From NCBI GenBank assembly GCA_000711775.1, contig ARYC01000709.1:48999-112998 (forward strand): a DNA stretch of 64,000 nt, given 5' to 3'. Positions 23,270 through 35,543 of this stretch are shown here, in pieces. A model generated the notes under the pieces. That model did no database searches. It was given only the letters and a program-made list of their open reading frames with translations, and was not told the DNA's origin. Numbering within the stretch: position 1 is the stretch's first letter; the number at the start of each line of letters is the position of its first letter. The DNA is from Oxytricha trifallax. Its lineage: Eukaryota; Ciliophora; Spirotrichea; Sporadotrichida; Oxytrichidae. A program made the translations under genes and the position numbers.

Positions 23270-23878
23270 CTGCCAATTTATTAACCCAAAATCATTAATT
23301 TTACATAAAAAATTAAAACCACAAAAGAAAGTAGCCAGAAGGATCACCATCAATTAAATAACGGATTTGATATAGAAGTATAAGAAAATGAAAATGAGTA
23401 ATAGTAGATGCAAGAAACTAATAATAAAGAAGATAATCGATAAAATAAAAGGCAATGAGCCCACTATCTAAGATAATAAGTCTGGTACTAAAAATAAGCT
23501 AAAATTGAAGACTATTATAGAACGACATAAAACCACTGACTGATGTAGAGAAGGTTCAAGCATTGTTGAAGTAGAAAGAGCAAAAGATTCAGAATAAGGT
23601 TTATTAATTAAGAAACATTCATAAGTTCACCTTCAAAAAATAGGATAATGAGATCATGAAGATGACTAAGAAAACAGAGAGGAAGAAGGAGAAAGAGCAG
23701 GAGAGACTGATGAGTTCAATGATATTCTTAATTCATATAAGAATAAAGTGCTTAAGAAGATGAAGAAGAATATGGAGGTGCGACTAAAATCCATCAAAGA
23801 GAGAGACTTTTTTTAAGGTAGAAATTAGCGATTGATAAAACATTTAAGTCATTGATGTCTTGAATCACATTAATTAAA
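23270..23878 (+). pseudogene. Highly basic coiled-coil protein fragment
   Basis: Lys-rich frames with two or three shifts: KNKLKLKTIIERHKTTD, then LTDVEKVQALLKQKEQKIQN and KKTERKKEKEQER, then FNDILNSYKNKVLKKMKKN and RLKSIKERDFF. It ends at TGA near 23856. The abundance of Lys/Glu heptads suggests a nucleic-acid-binding or structural coiled coil. Family unknown. Confidence 0.45.
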
Positions 23879-24079
23879 TAATTTTATATATTACATCTTA
23901 TTATTAAAATATATTGCTTTGAATATTAAATATGATTATAGAAATTTCAAGGTAAATTAATCTAAGACTAATACTTTAATATTTTAATCGAGGAAACTTA
24001 AAAATATGAGTAAAATTATTCTTACATTATACTTGTCAATAATTCTACGATTTTGATTAAATTTTGTTACCATTTTTTA

Positions 24080-25636
24080 ATGGAATCTACTATATCAGTG
24101 CAAGCATTTTTGCAATTCAAGACACTAAATACTTCTGATTCTTAATAAAATTATAAGAAAGCTCTCCATGTCAAATATTAATATTGGCCCTTTCACTCTG
24201 AAGACTTAGAGAAGGGTTAATTGACTTAATTTTAGATAAAAAAACTATTTAAGCAATAGATTTTGGGGGTTAAAACAGAAGTTTATAATCTAGCTGCGTG
24301 AAGATTAAAATTTAAAATAACTTGATTGACCACTCAATAAATAAATATTACAAAGAGAACTTCACCAAAAACTGATGAGCCGTAAGATTTAAAACGACTT
24401 AAAAATCATTATCAAAGTTTATTCTTCAAAATTTCAATAGAATCTGTGGTTTGATAAGAAACTTGATAGCTATGAAAACAGTGAAGAGTTTAACATTTTC
24501 ATTTAAAGTTAAACTTTACGACTTAAAAGGAAATAAGAGCCACTAAGGTTGAGTTTGAAAGAGTCTTAAAATTCTTTAACGCAAAAATGGCTCAGATACA
24601 TGGATAGAAACGACATATTTATGAGAGAGTTATGGGCTTAAAAGTCTGCTGCAAGAAAAATAGGATGTAAAAGACTTCATAAATGTGGATAAAAGAATTC
24701 TCAATTGTATATTGTCAGAAAGGTATATCAAGAACTTGCAGCTTATGCTAAAAGAGCACATTCGATGGATTTGAGCATAAATAAAAAGTGATAATAATCA
24801 GAAGAACTAAGACATAATAATGACTTTCTTTATTATAGAGAGACTACAACATTGAAGAAATCAAAAGAAGTGGGAGATAGTTTAATGGACTTAATATTAA
24901 ACTATATAATAGAGCATGAATTCTAATAAAAAATATAAAGTAATTGGGGAAAAAATTCAAGTTTATTAAGAATGAAACGGCTTAATTTAAAAAGTGTAAT
25001 TAGAATAGACAACAATTTTAGACGAAGTTATTTGTGAAAATCTTCTAAATGGTCACTGGCTGAATTTAAACTATAAGTAAATGATAACTATACTAAATTA
25101 AAAAAATCAATAGAATTAAAGTAGAAACTTCAGGAGGTAAAGAAGAAAGTTATAGAAATCTATAAAAGTACCAAAGATCAGATCGAACCCCTTAATAATG
25201 CTTTTGGCTACATAATTGTAAATGCTGTTAAGAAGATATAGAAAAAATTGATAATAGAGGGTGATTTATCATATGTTTGAGGAATATCAAATCTTAATTC
25301 AAAGTAAATTCAAGTAATGATCATTAATACTAGTAAATTCATTTTTAAGGGGAGTTATAATCTCTTTTTGCTAATTAAAAAAACTAATGCTTATTAATCA
25401 GACTTCGCAGCTCTCTACAATTTAAAATATAATAAGCAAGAAGAAGTACAAGATATTACAAAGTCTCTCTTAATTGTCTATAAGTAACTAAAATTGATTC
25501 TCGTATTATTTATAGAGCACACCTGCTCTTTTTTCATGAACTGTTAAGAAACACTCATAAATAGATAAAACAAAAGATATTTCTGTTCACCAACTTAAAG
25601 TTTTAGTGAAATTGGGAATAAATATTACCTATAATT
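24080..25636 (+). pseudogene. Hypothetical protein interrupted by a TBE
   Basis: ATG 24080 opens 73 clean codons (MESTISVQAFLQFKTLNTSD ... EVYNLAA) to TGA 24299-24301. Later blocks follow in other frames: 24516-24791 is a 91-codon clean frame with WLRYMDRNDIFMRELWAQKS and YQELAAYAKRAHS. Then LQEVKKKVIEIYKSTKDQ, and a final frame from 25398 (DFAALYNLKYNKQEEVQD) that runs directly into the C4A4 tip of the TBE at 25637. The gene was apparently disrupted by that insertion. Confidence 0.5.
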
Positions 25637-25739
25637 TAAAACCCCAAAACCCTTAATAAGATGTTTAAATATTATATATATATACGGTATTGTTGGGTTA
25701 TTAATGGGGTTGGAAAAGAAAACGAAGGTTATATGTGAA

Positions 25740-27200
25740 AATAATATTTATTTAACGAATATTAATTGTTTTATATCAAATGAATTTTTATATGCTTGTC
25801 TTTTTTATATCTCTTAAATATTGCTCCCTATCGGCTTTAACATGTAATCAAATAATTATCTATGATAAGCTAATGTTTTTACGATTGTATTATCTACTAT
25901 CCTTTTAATTTTCTTAAAATTAATCTTATTTTTTTATACATCTCAGCATATTGTATATGCTATATTAATGTTTGCTACTAAGTTATTATCACATACTTTC
26001 CCTACAGCATTCTAATATTACTGCAGTTACCGCCCACACATCCCGCTATACATATACAGAATCATTTGCCCACTTTTATCTTTTATGGAAATAGCCTGAA
26101 GCACCAAGTATTTTGTTAAAGTAACAATATTTTGCCTTATATCCTCATTGGAATACGATAACAACTACTTAACATGATTTCAATTATAACTTTTTTTAAT
26201 TATTAATTCCTATTATACTAATAACTTTACTAATTACTATGCTTATCAACTTAATGTCTCTTTGTATCTTATAGTTTTATCATTTTTACTATTTTGTTTT
26301 CCATTTTTCAAGAACTCTAATTTGGACTTATATCCGCAAAAGATTTTAGGCCTAAATTTAGCCGCAAAAATTTAATGACCCTTACATATTTGTATGTATT
26401 CACATTTAAAAAAACTTTTATAAGTCAATTAGAGGAGTTTCTGGTTTCTACAATACAACAATACATTCTGATAAGATATAAAAATCTTTCTGCTTGAAGC
26501 CGATAACTGTTCTAAATGTCAAAATTTTTTTATAAAAATTACATTGATTACTATAGAAAATATATTAACATATACACACACATATCTTTTCAGGACTCAA
26601 ATCTTTGTGTATAAATCAAGTTCTTTAAGATCCTTGACACACTTAATAATTTCTGAGAATATATCATTAAAATCATCTGATATTTATTAATATATAGATA
26701 TTCCTTTAAAGTAATTTCAAATTTCTTGAACTTAAATTCAAAGCCAACTATTACTCAATCTAATGTAATCAATATTTTGTAATATCTTTTCTCTTTGTCC
26801 ATGAGTATCATATATTAATTAGCAAACTCCATTTTAATACTGCTCATTCTTAATGAGATATCTGAATGAAAATACTTTGTAGGCATACTCATCATGCACG
26901 ATGAAATGCACTTTAGCAAGCACGTCTTTATTCAAGTAGTTCTCAAATACAGATACTAAGATCAACATAATTTGATACAGGGATATACATAGCTATCTCT
27001 TAGAAGCATACTTTAAAAGTCTTATTGCTGTTTGAAAAATTAATTTTAATCTCTTCCATTTTTTGAGCTTCCTTAAAAACATTCTTAATATTCAATAGTA
27101 TAGGCTCATCTTTTTTGCATATTCTAATTTTAATGCCTCTATATCTTAAATCAAGAACTCGTGTAAGTGGTACTTTTTCATAAGCTTTCTGCTTTAGCTT
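25740..27200 (-). pseudogene. Remnant of TBE zinc-finger/kinase gene
   Basis: Frame-shifting minus-strand blocks align with the kinase of the 12-kb copy. HDEYAYKVFSFRYLI and KMEFANQY correspond to DDQYAYQIYKFNYFF and TEFANEYY. The catalytic loop survives as HKDLSPEKI (about 26588-26612) against HRDLKPENI. Upstream text includes VLDLRYRGIKIRICKKD. No intact zinc finger was found. Confidence 0.7.
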
Positions 27201-28079
27201 GGTGAGTAAAAATCTTCACACCAGTCGGTACCTAATATCCACTTTATTATGCTTAAAATATACCTTAGCCTATCTAGAGTGAATCCTTATAAGGTTCTTC
27301 TTTAAACTAGACTCAGTTAAAAAATAATTTTAACACTCCTAAAATTAAAACGTTTTTAACTTTTAAATTAATATCTATTCATTTACTTAATCAAAACCTT
27401 CAATTAATATTTATCTCCCATCTCTGCTGTCTTTTCTTTTTTTAAACTTAAATGAAGTAGAAACTGCTTCAAATTCTGTAGCTCTCAAATTTGCCTCTAT
27501 CTCAATATATAATTTCTGTCTTTTTAGTGGATCTTAAGTAGAGTTGTGATTGTGCAAGCCAAAATGTTTAAATTTGAATTTCTATTATAAAGTACTTTAA
27601 AATATACTAGCTATATTTATACTAAATGAGAATTGCCACTGAAATAATAATTCTTTAATTTTAGCATTAAGAGTTCATTTTTATACTAAGTATACCTTTC
27701 TTAATTTCACCTTTAATAATTTGATTATGATACTAATTTAGAAAAATTTCTGGTCGGTACTGTTTTCAATTATGTTTTAAACTATATTTTTACTTTTAAA
27801 TTAAAACCTCATAAGTTTAATATTAGCTACTAATTAAGTTTTGGTACTATTCGTTCAATTAAAATTAAACGAAGTTAGTACAAGCAATGATTTAATTTAA
27901 CTAAAATAGTACTTATTAAATGGAACTAAATTGATAAAAATAGAGCTCTATCTCTAATGTTTATGCAGCTTCTGCAAACTTTCTCTACTTATCTTTACTG
28001 GGTTGACCTCTTTTTAGAAGCCAATATGTAATAGTAGGATTTTAAACAATGGGATCCAGAAGTTTATAAATTCTAATTT

Positions 28080-28890
28080 TAGAAATTTGTTAATAGGTGA
28101 AAGGAATAAAGATGGAACCAACGAGTGTTGCAATGAAATAATGATATTAAGATTCAGAAGCTAAGAAGACCTTGATCGATATCTCATTTAACATGGTAAT
28201 ATAAATTGATTCTAATTAACTCAAAATGTAGTTGGTTTAACTAGGGAAGGCCAAAAAATATCAATTTAAAGCTATACTATGAGAGAAGAAGAAAGCTTTC
28301 AAAACCTAAGAGATTATGATGATACAAATATCAAATTATCAAGAGATTTCTGTCATTAATTTCTATGAGAATGCTGAAAAATATTAAGAGTTTTTAGATT
28401 ACATCCTATCAGGAAGAAACCTCTACCAAGCCTCCAGAAAGCAGCTTCTTCTTTGGCATTAATGGTACTATTAGGAGAAGGTTATCTCACTGAAATCATT
28501 GTAGAAGTTCAAAAAAACGATATTCCATTTCTCCAGAAGACAAAAAGAAGCAAGGCATTCTAATTAGAGAGGCTAAGCTAGAGGAGCATTAGAAACATCC
28601 TTATTTTAATTAAAGTTATAATTTATAAGTTTTTAGGAAAACCTAAAATTGGTATAATTCTTATGAAAGATAATGCAAAATAAGGTTCATAGAGAAACAA
28701 AGTTCCAGGCCATTCATTAAATAAACAAGAGAATTTTTAAAGAGGTATAAATCCTTGATAAATGAACATAAATACAGATACTGGCTAAAACAGAAGAAAT
28801 ATGGGTCCTAGCAGAGCACTAGAGGAAGAAAAGAAAGATAATTCTAATCCATTTAAGAGTTTACTTAATATGAAAAGTTATTCATTTATT
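28080..28890 (+). pseudogene. Diverged TBE 22-kDa-type ORF
   Basis: Conserved blocks in order: FRSQEDLDRYLIQHG (about 28150), QISNYQEISVINFYENAEKY (28330), RYSISPEDKKKQG (28515) and a C-terminal block NRRNMGPSRALEEEKK...NPF (28790-28855). All match the antisense ORF of the 12-kb TBE. Several frame switches. Function unknown. Confidence 0.8.
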
Positions 28891-28899
28891 TTAGTTTAA

Positions 28900-29110
28900 C
28901 ACTTAGTTATAAACATTCATTCTTCCTTCCCTTGCTCACTTTACTCACTCTCTTGCAGTTTCTTTGAATTAAGTTAATTATATCGATAGACAAATCAGGG
29001 TTAATTTAGTTGTAGAGCGATTGATGTGAACTCTTACAGGCGATCTGCTTATTCAGTTTCAGGATTTGCTATCCGTTTCTTATTCATCATTATTTATCAA
29101 GACTCTCAAG
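28900..29110 (-). pseudogene. C-terminal scrap of a TBE transposase
   Basis: The minus strand reads INPDLSIDIINLIQRN then RVSKVSKGRK, resembling LKIDTVDFIKRVSDDKAKV at the transposase C terminus of the 12-kb element. Position and orientation fit the reversed TBE. Similarity is short. Confidence 0.45.
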
Positions 29111-29227
29111 ATCTAAATAGTCTGTGAATCTGACATGTACTTTTAATAGAGTAAGAGACAAACTTCATCAATCTGACTCTATGCTAAAACCAGCCTATAA
29201 ATCTCTTAAAGAACGGTAATTCAGAAA

Positions 29228-29629
29228 ATGCAATATAAAAAGAAAGTAAAATACTCTAGGAATCTCAAGGTTGAAGAAGAAAAGAAATTAATGAACTATC
29301 TGATAAGTAGCATGCTCCAGTATCCTTTGATGATAAGTTAGTTGAAGAAACCAATGATAGAATTTACAGGTTTAAAGAGATATATTGAAAGGATAGAGAT
29401 AAAAGTTTTGTAATAATATCATAAAAATATTTAATTAAACAAAGGAACAACTCATCTCGATGATCATTAACTACAAATAATAAAACTTATTAATTCAATG
29501 CTTCTCTATAAGAAATCTATAAAATAATTTTACAAATTTACATATGGATAAAATTAATAATTTTTTACTTATATTTAAAATTATCAAAAAAACTTATATT
29601 TCTGTGGATTAAATGCTTAATAGTTTTGA
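29228..29629 (+). CDS. Hypothetical protein, 133 aa, intact frame
   Basis: ATG 29228 to TGA 29627-29629 without interruption. Begins MQYKKKVKYSRNLKVEEEKK and includes LMNYLISSMLQYPL and FTGLKRYIERIEIKVLQQ; the tail is Gln/Asn/Tyr-rich. It lies just beyond the decayed TBE and could be the far part of the gene series cut at 25.6 kb. Family unknown. Confidence 0.45.
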
Positions 29630-30432
29630 TTAAAACTATCTCTATTTACAATATAAACATAATTATAAAAATTTATATTAATATTATTTACATTAATTGT
29701 AAAATTAGAGATTCTTTGCTTTCTAAGTATGAGTTATTAGGATTTGATATCTCGAATGACTTCAAAGTTGAGATAACTGATGATAGTTTAACTTTGGCCT
29801 GCATGAATTGGAAACTATAATTAATATTCAATATTATTATAAATATTTAATTTACAAATACATATAATTAAAAAACAGTAGATTGCTACTACCACCATTG
29901 AGCAATAACTTTAGTGCAGTAAAAAACTTAAGAAATAAGCTATAGATATAAACTGTTAATAATTTAAAAATGTTTATATGAAATAAATTTATTAAAGATC
30001 ATTTATTGTAATATTTTTGATTTTATATAATTAAAAATCATTATCATGGCTAATCATAAGGAAAAGCGATGTGAACAAGCCCACTTTTGAGATAAAATAA
30101 ATGACTGCCTAATTTCTTAAATTCAAGGAAAGTTAGAAACTTGTTGCTTCTCTTTCTGCATATACACTCACATTTATACTTATATTATAATTTCAATTAA
30201 TTTTAATCCCAATTATTTAAATCTTAATACTTTTAAATTATTGCCAAATATGAATAATTTATTGTAAAATTGAATAATTTAATAATGATTTGTAATTAAA
30301 ATGTATAGAGCCATTTGAACTCAGCAGTAATTTGAATTAAATATGAGATCATGTATTTTTTAAATCAAATTTTCTCTTTATAAATTCAATTCTCTCTATT
30401 TTTAAGAAAGATTACTAATTGTAAAATATAAC
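29630..30432. other. AT-rich interval with one coding-like scrap
   Basis: At 29715-29820 the plus strand reads SKYELLGFDISNDFKVEITD then LTLACMNW, more protein-like than the surrounding AT-rich sequence. The rest shows nothing. Confidence 0.3.
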
Positions 30433-30847
30433 TATTGTAGGAATACATTCGATTTGGGAAAATGAATTAAAATTAATTAATTATGAATTACCTTCAGTTA
30501 TGTTTTTGGAAAATGTCTCCTAAACCTAACAAAATTATACTCTTTGGATAGCGCATTAAAAATGAGACGGTGGTTGTTATTGCTATAATGATTTTTTCTC
30601 ATCAACCTAGCGAAAAAAACCCTTTTTACTTTTTTCTGGGAGTTAGCTCAAAATCAAAATATCTCGCTTCCTAGGATGATTCAGGAATATTGCCAGTAAT
30701 AAAGTCCAGCTAAATTTGCGGGATCTACCGTAGAATCCATTTATTTTTCAATTTTGAGTCGCTTTGGATTTGATAACTGCCATGATTTTAATATTTAATT
30801 AATTTAATTTTAATTCATTTTCCCAAATCAAATGTATTCCTACAATA
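30433..30847. mobile_element. TATTGTAG-tipped foldback-family element, non-palindromic core
   Basis: Tips TATTGTAGGAATACATTCGA and complement, as in the 16.8- and 34.5-kb elements, but the interior is largely unique sequence (AGACGGTGGTTGTTATTGC, GGATCTACCGTAGAATCC). It shares the modules AAAGTCCAGCT and GCCATGATTTTAATA. Same subtype as 36769-37187 in opposite orientation. Confidence 0.87.
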
Positions 30848-33235
30848 ATATGTGCCTTTTCTTGATTTATTAAATAGTTAATAAAAATGATATTTCTTAT
30901 CAATGGAAATATTAGTGCTTGATAATCGTTGTGGCTTTATGCTGTTTGTCCTCACCCGGTATGTTCTATTACTCAGCGTTCCAATGATGATTATAAACAT
31001 GATTTCATATAAAAACAAATATAAATCTAAATAGAAACGTTTAGGAGGGGAATAGATTCTATTATATTGCGAATAGATAGTACCAGAGTTATAATTTAAA
31101 TATAAAATTAACTCTTTTAATTTGTAGTAAACTCATTACTATATATAATTTTTTTAATAAAAAATTTATGCTTTATATTGCACTAATCCGACAAAATGAA
31201 GTTAAATTTTAAATTAAATCAGTGTAATACTGTCTACTATTTGTAGCGTCACTTATCATTCAAATTTTCACTTTAATTGACTTCCTAGGATCAGTTATCT
31301 AATTTCCATTGACTAACAAGATATCTAACTCAGAAATTTAAAAGTAAAGATTAGTATAAATTTACTCTAAAAGAAGTAATTTTTAAATATTGTCTAACTT
31401 TAAAAATACGCATGAATTCATATTCTAATATTTATAATACACTTTTCAGTTATATTGGCACATTTTAAACTTACAACTTTTTTACTACTTTCTATATTAC
31501 TTTTTATTAGAATGATGTATGTCTAAAACCCATCACACTTGTTCTACTTTAAAATAAATTAAATAATTATTTAGAGTATATAACGAAATATTAATTACTA
31601 TTAATTATAAAGCAATTTCTTAGTAATTTATGACTCCATCTCTTTCTGATATTAGTTGGTTTAATTTACTAAGATTATAAATTATTTTAATGAACTAGGT
31701 TTAATTTATAGATATCATTGATTGTAAAGTGGTTAAGAGGCTCATACTTGAAGAAGTATGTTTTAGTTTATTAAGTTATTTTCAGTTTAAAATTTAAGAA
31801 TAATATTTTTAATTAATTCCTAATCTAGAAGAACCCATAAGCATGATATCTTGAATTTTAATTCTCATAAAACAATTGAGAAGAGTCAGGTGTTGCACTG
31901 TATAAATTGCTCATATTAAAAAGTTGAATGAAGATTTTGTGTTTGATTTGCTGTACATATGGTATTGCCTCTCTACCTGTTACAAGACTGTTTCTATTTA
32001 TTTTATCTTTCTAATCACATTAATTTTGTTTGTAGTTTATCTTAACACCTTTTACGCGTTTCTACTAGGTTCTAAATTTTCTTAGCCATTAAATACTATA
32101 AATATGTTGATTATACTTGAAGAAATATTTAAGTCTCTCTCAGTTTTAACATTAGGTGTCATATAATTTTTTTTCCTATAATTAAAGTTATAAATTTCCT
32201 TCAAACAACTCCTAACATCCTTATTCTCTTCATAGTTATCAATTGACTAGCTTTTCATCTATGATGGGTGCATTGAATATTAAACTTTAGACTTTTTTGT
32301 TTTGTTTCTTTATATGGTAGATTATGTAATGATTTTTTTCTAATTTTTTATTGTGGTTTTTTATTACTTTTCATTAACTTAATCTATGATTAATTGCAAT
32401 AAATTTCGAGTTAAGGGGCTGTGAGCAAACTAAACATTTTTATGAACCATTATAATCTTCTTTAGGATTTTACAGACAAACTCTTTCCCAAATTTTAAAG
32501 TTATGCTATACAAAATTTTTTGAATCGATGATATTATTAACTTTCAGATTTTTTAAATTCAAAAAAAGCTGTCTTAGAGGAGGACTAAGAGTTTTACTTT
32601 CTGGGTAAACCATAATTTGATATTTTTCTACCAAATTATCTCCAGAAGATGAATTTATCGACATAGACAAAGATTATCCATTAAAAGTATTTTACTATTA
32701 TTATTATTATTATTATTAATTTATCTTTGGAGGTTTAATGATATTTGAGTGACAAGATTTATCTTTAGACATTTTATCCTTGTGTTCTTAGCAATTTATT
32801 TTTTAATAGCTCCAGTGGCAAAATAATATCTATATATTGAAATTGTTTTATTGCTTGATTTTTAGAGCTTCTTCTAGAAATTATCATGATCTATTATTAC
32901 AAATATTATAATTTATAATATTCTTTGCACTTATATTATGATTAAGAAAGTCTTTCTATTAAGTAAATAGTGATTGATTGAAATTATCGAAAGATTTGTT
33001 GGAAGTTTGACTGCTCAAGTTTTATTAAGAAAAATTGTTGACTAAAACCCTTTTTGACACGATTTTTATGTTTGTTTGGCTATAATTTTAATTTCCCTTT
33101 TACATGAAATTAACTTTAAATTTCGTGTAGATTATAGAGACATTTTTTATTAAATATCTTCAATCAAAATTTAATCATGATATATAATAAGTGGTATTAA
33201 ATTAATTAAAAATAATAATTAAAATAAACACTCTA
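30848..33235. other. AT-rich noncoding stretch
   Basis: No convincing protein-like frame, terminal repeat or RNA gene. A short (TTA)n run lies at about 32697-32717. Nothing else supportable. Confidence 0.4.
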
Positions 33236-33238
33236 TAA

Positions 33239-34460
33239 TGAAAAGCATATCTGATTAATCTTATAAAGAGATAATCTCAAAATATTTCATGCTGCTTCGT
33301 TATGGTACATTGCACCCTACAAAATTCACTAAACTCATTCAAACATTGAATAGTATTGCTAAGCTGCTTAAGGTTTCTCAAAGATTTGTTTGATATATTT
33401 GTAACTTTAGTGTATAGATTCATGAAAATTCTAAGAACCTTAAAGCATAAAAATATCAGAATAAAAAAATAATTCTTGGTAGAATGAAAAAATCATAAGC
33501 AAATGGAAGGGATATTCTCCCCATACTAGAGCAATGGTCTTTCACAGACTATTCCCTGATTAAATAGTAACCCTTTCTCAGCTACAATATATTTACTACC
33601 TAAATAAAATCAAATACAAAGTATAGAGATCCGACTATAGACTAACTTAACGAAAACAATAAAAAATAAAATAAATTAGAAATGAAAGTTTTTCAAAGCT
33701 GCTTCGTCATGTAGCTCTGGGCATTAATATATAAGATATTTATATATGTCTTTGAAGTCATCTTCAAGCCATAAATCATTTCCCAGTGCTCATGGGCAAG
33801 TTTGGGCTACAATTAAATAAGACATAAAGAAGGACTTAAACTTAAAACAATGGCTTAAATAGTGGCAGTGAGCATGGAGGTTGGGCTCTAGGCCTATTAC
33901 TAAAAGATGAGGTTTATCAACATGAGTGACGTGAAGGCAATGATTTAGTATCTTTAGCTTTATAATAAATAAGAGGACTTTGTAATCTTTTGGGATAATT
34001 TGAGGAGCCACCATAGCAAAGTTGTTTAAAGATAAATTAAAGAATAAAAATTGGGGTGCATTTTCAACGTTATACTCTTCAGAAATTCATTGCATAGAAG
34101 AGGTATTTTCTTAGATAAAGAAAAAGTATAAGTAGTAAAGATAGCACAAGATTTTTACATGGGTTAAGCCCAGCATATTAGAATTATAAAAGACTTTATT
34201 GAAAGCGTTCAATTGTATATGGTCAAAAGGGCAATTGCAAGACATATTTAGAAGTTGAAAGATTTTTAAGCAAAAACATTATTATGCAATGAGAAATGTT
34301 TGGATAATAAAGTTTTTAATTATATCACTCTGTAAGCTCATTGTGCCGACTTTTATATTCAGGAGACTCTTGAGCCATGAGTATGTCTCTTGAAGAGCCT
34401 ATAACATTTCGATTATTCTTTTTTTCTTTATAATCTGGATATGAGATTAATATCTTATGG
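33239..34460 (+). pseudogene. TBE-type transposase, decayed
   Basis: From ATG 33239 (MKSISDQSYKEIISKYFMLL) the N-terminal part has SIAKLLKVSQRF, matching SIARLLHKSPAT of the 12-kb copy. After several TGAs comes VSMEVGLQAYY, then FVIFWDNLRSHHSK (second catalytic Asp at 33994) aligned with ILFVDNLPVHKTK. Finally LYSSEIHCIEEVF (Glu at 34097) aligns with PYSPQFNGIELYW. The N-terminal Asp motif is not clear. No terminal repeats remain. Confidence 0.8.
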
Positions 34461-34503
34461 TACTCTCGCTTTTTCTTCTAAGCTCGAGGTTTAGACTTTT
34501 TTT

Positions 34504-34908
34504 AATGTAGGAATACATTTGAAATTGGTAAAATCATTCTAATTAAATTAATTATTATTCAAAATCGTGGCAGTTGAAGTTGGCCAATTTAAACGATCTT
34601 GGGCTCATTCGATAAGAAGTTCAAAATTAGCTGGGCTTTATTATTGATGGTACTATTTTATCTCATCGAGGGAGCGAGATAACATGAGTCTATAATTTTA
34701 TTAATTTGAAGGGTTTAATTAAACTCAAGTTATCTCGCTCCCTCGATGAGATAAAATAGTACCGGAATAATAAAGTCCATCTAATTTTGAATTCCCTATA
34801 GAATGAGCCCAAGATCGTCTAAATTGGCCAACTTCAACTGCCACGATTTTGAATAATAATTAATTTAATTAGAATGATTTTACAAATTTCAAATGTATTC
34901 CTATAATA
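34504..34908. mobile_element. TATTGTAG-type palindromic foldback element
   Basis: Near-perfect palindrome with tips AATGTAGGAATACATTTGA and complement. Internal modules AAATCGTGGCAGTTGAAGTT, AGCTGGGCTTTATTATTG and CATCGAGGGAGCGAGATAAC are shared with the 16.8-kb copy. Inserted between the decayed transposase and the 22-kDa-type ORF of the same TBE remnant. Confidence 0.88.
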
Positions 34909-34949
34909 GCATTGACAATGCGTTCCCCTTTTATTCTCTAATAATATAT

Positions 34950-35490
34950 TAGTTTTTTTTGATTTTATTACTTGAAAAAAATAGTTCTTCTTGCAACTCT
35001 CTGTATACATCCTCTTTAATCTAATTTTTTTTCTTTTCCTACTCTATACTGTCTCCTATATTTCAACTCCTACTTGCATGCTTGATAAATTATGAAAGAT
35101 AGTCTGTCTGCAGTTTGCCGAGTACTCAGTAGAAGTATTTTCTATCTGGAAAAACTATATAGTCTGGGTAGTAATTAATGAATTTCATGATATTTTGATC
35201 TTCCTTAGCTTGCTGAAATATATTTTTGACCGAGAGCTCCTCATAGTATGAAACGTTGAGCTATACCACCTCCCCGAGTTTTAGTAGATTTTATCTTTAG
35301 CTAAAAAGTCTTTGAAGAACCTTATGGTAACATGCTCATCACTTGGCAAAGAGTAGCTTTTTGTAGTTTAAATGAAATATAATCTTACTATAGAACCTGA
35401 GAAAGCCTACCAAGTCATTCTTAGATCTGAATAGAGACTGGAACTCTCTGATATCATGAGCGTGAACGCTGTCTTTCCATTTGGTTTAAT
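34950..35490 (-). pseudogene. Third TBE 22-kDa-type ORF, decayed
   Basis: The minus strand from about 35480 reads FQSLFRSKNDLVGFLRFY, then NLLKLGEVVQLN, SYYEELSVKNIFQQAKEDQN and FPDRKYFY, paralleling FRSKDDLYRYL, LLSLLKLG and NYPEISVTNIYDD in the 12-kb element. Its N terminus abuts a TAA-repeat element at 35498. Orientation opposite to the neighbouring transposase, as expected for TBE. Confidence 0.75.
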
Positions 35491-35497
35491 ATATAAT

Positions 35498-35506
35498 AAT
35501 AATTAT

Positions 35507-35543
<37 letters not shown>

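Larger units (their letters stand above)
25637..29130 (-). mobile_element. Decayed TBE-type element, reversed relative to the 12-kb copy
   Basis: The left tip TAAAACCCCAAAACCC at 25637 is a TBE kinase-side end with one base altered. Inward are a kinase remnant on the minus strand, a 22-kDa-type homologue on the plus strand and a transposase C terminus on the minus strand, which is the gene order of the 12-kb element turned around. No far terminus is recognisable, so the right limit is approximate. Much more diverged than the copies at 12 and 62.7 kb. Confidence 0.8.

Noticed and set aside
33790-34014. 74-aa minus-strand frame
   Set aside because: Antisense to the TBE-type transposase remnant, whose catalytic motifs are on the plus strand.
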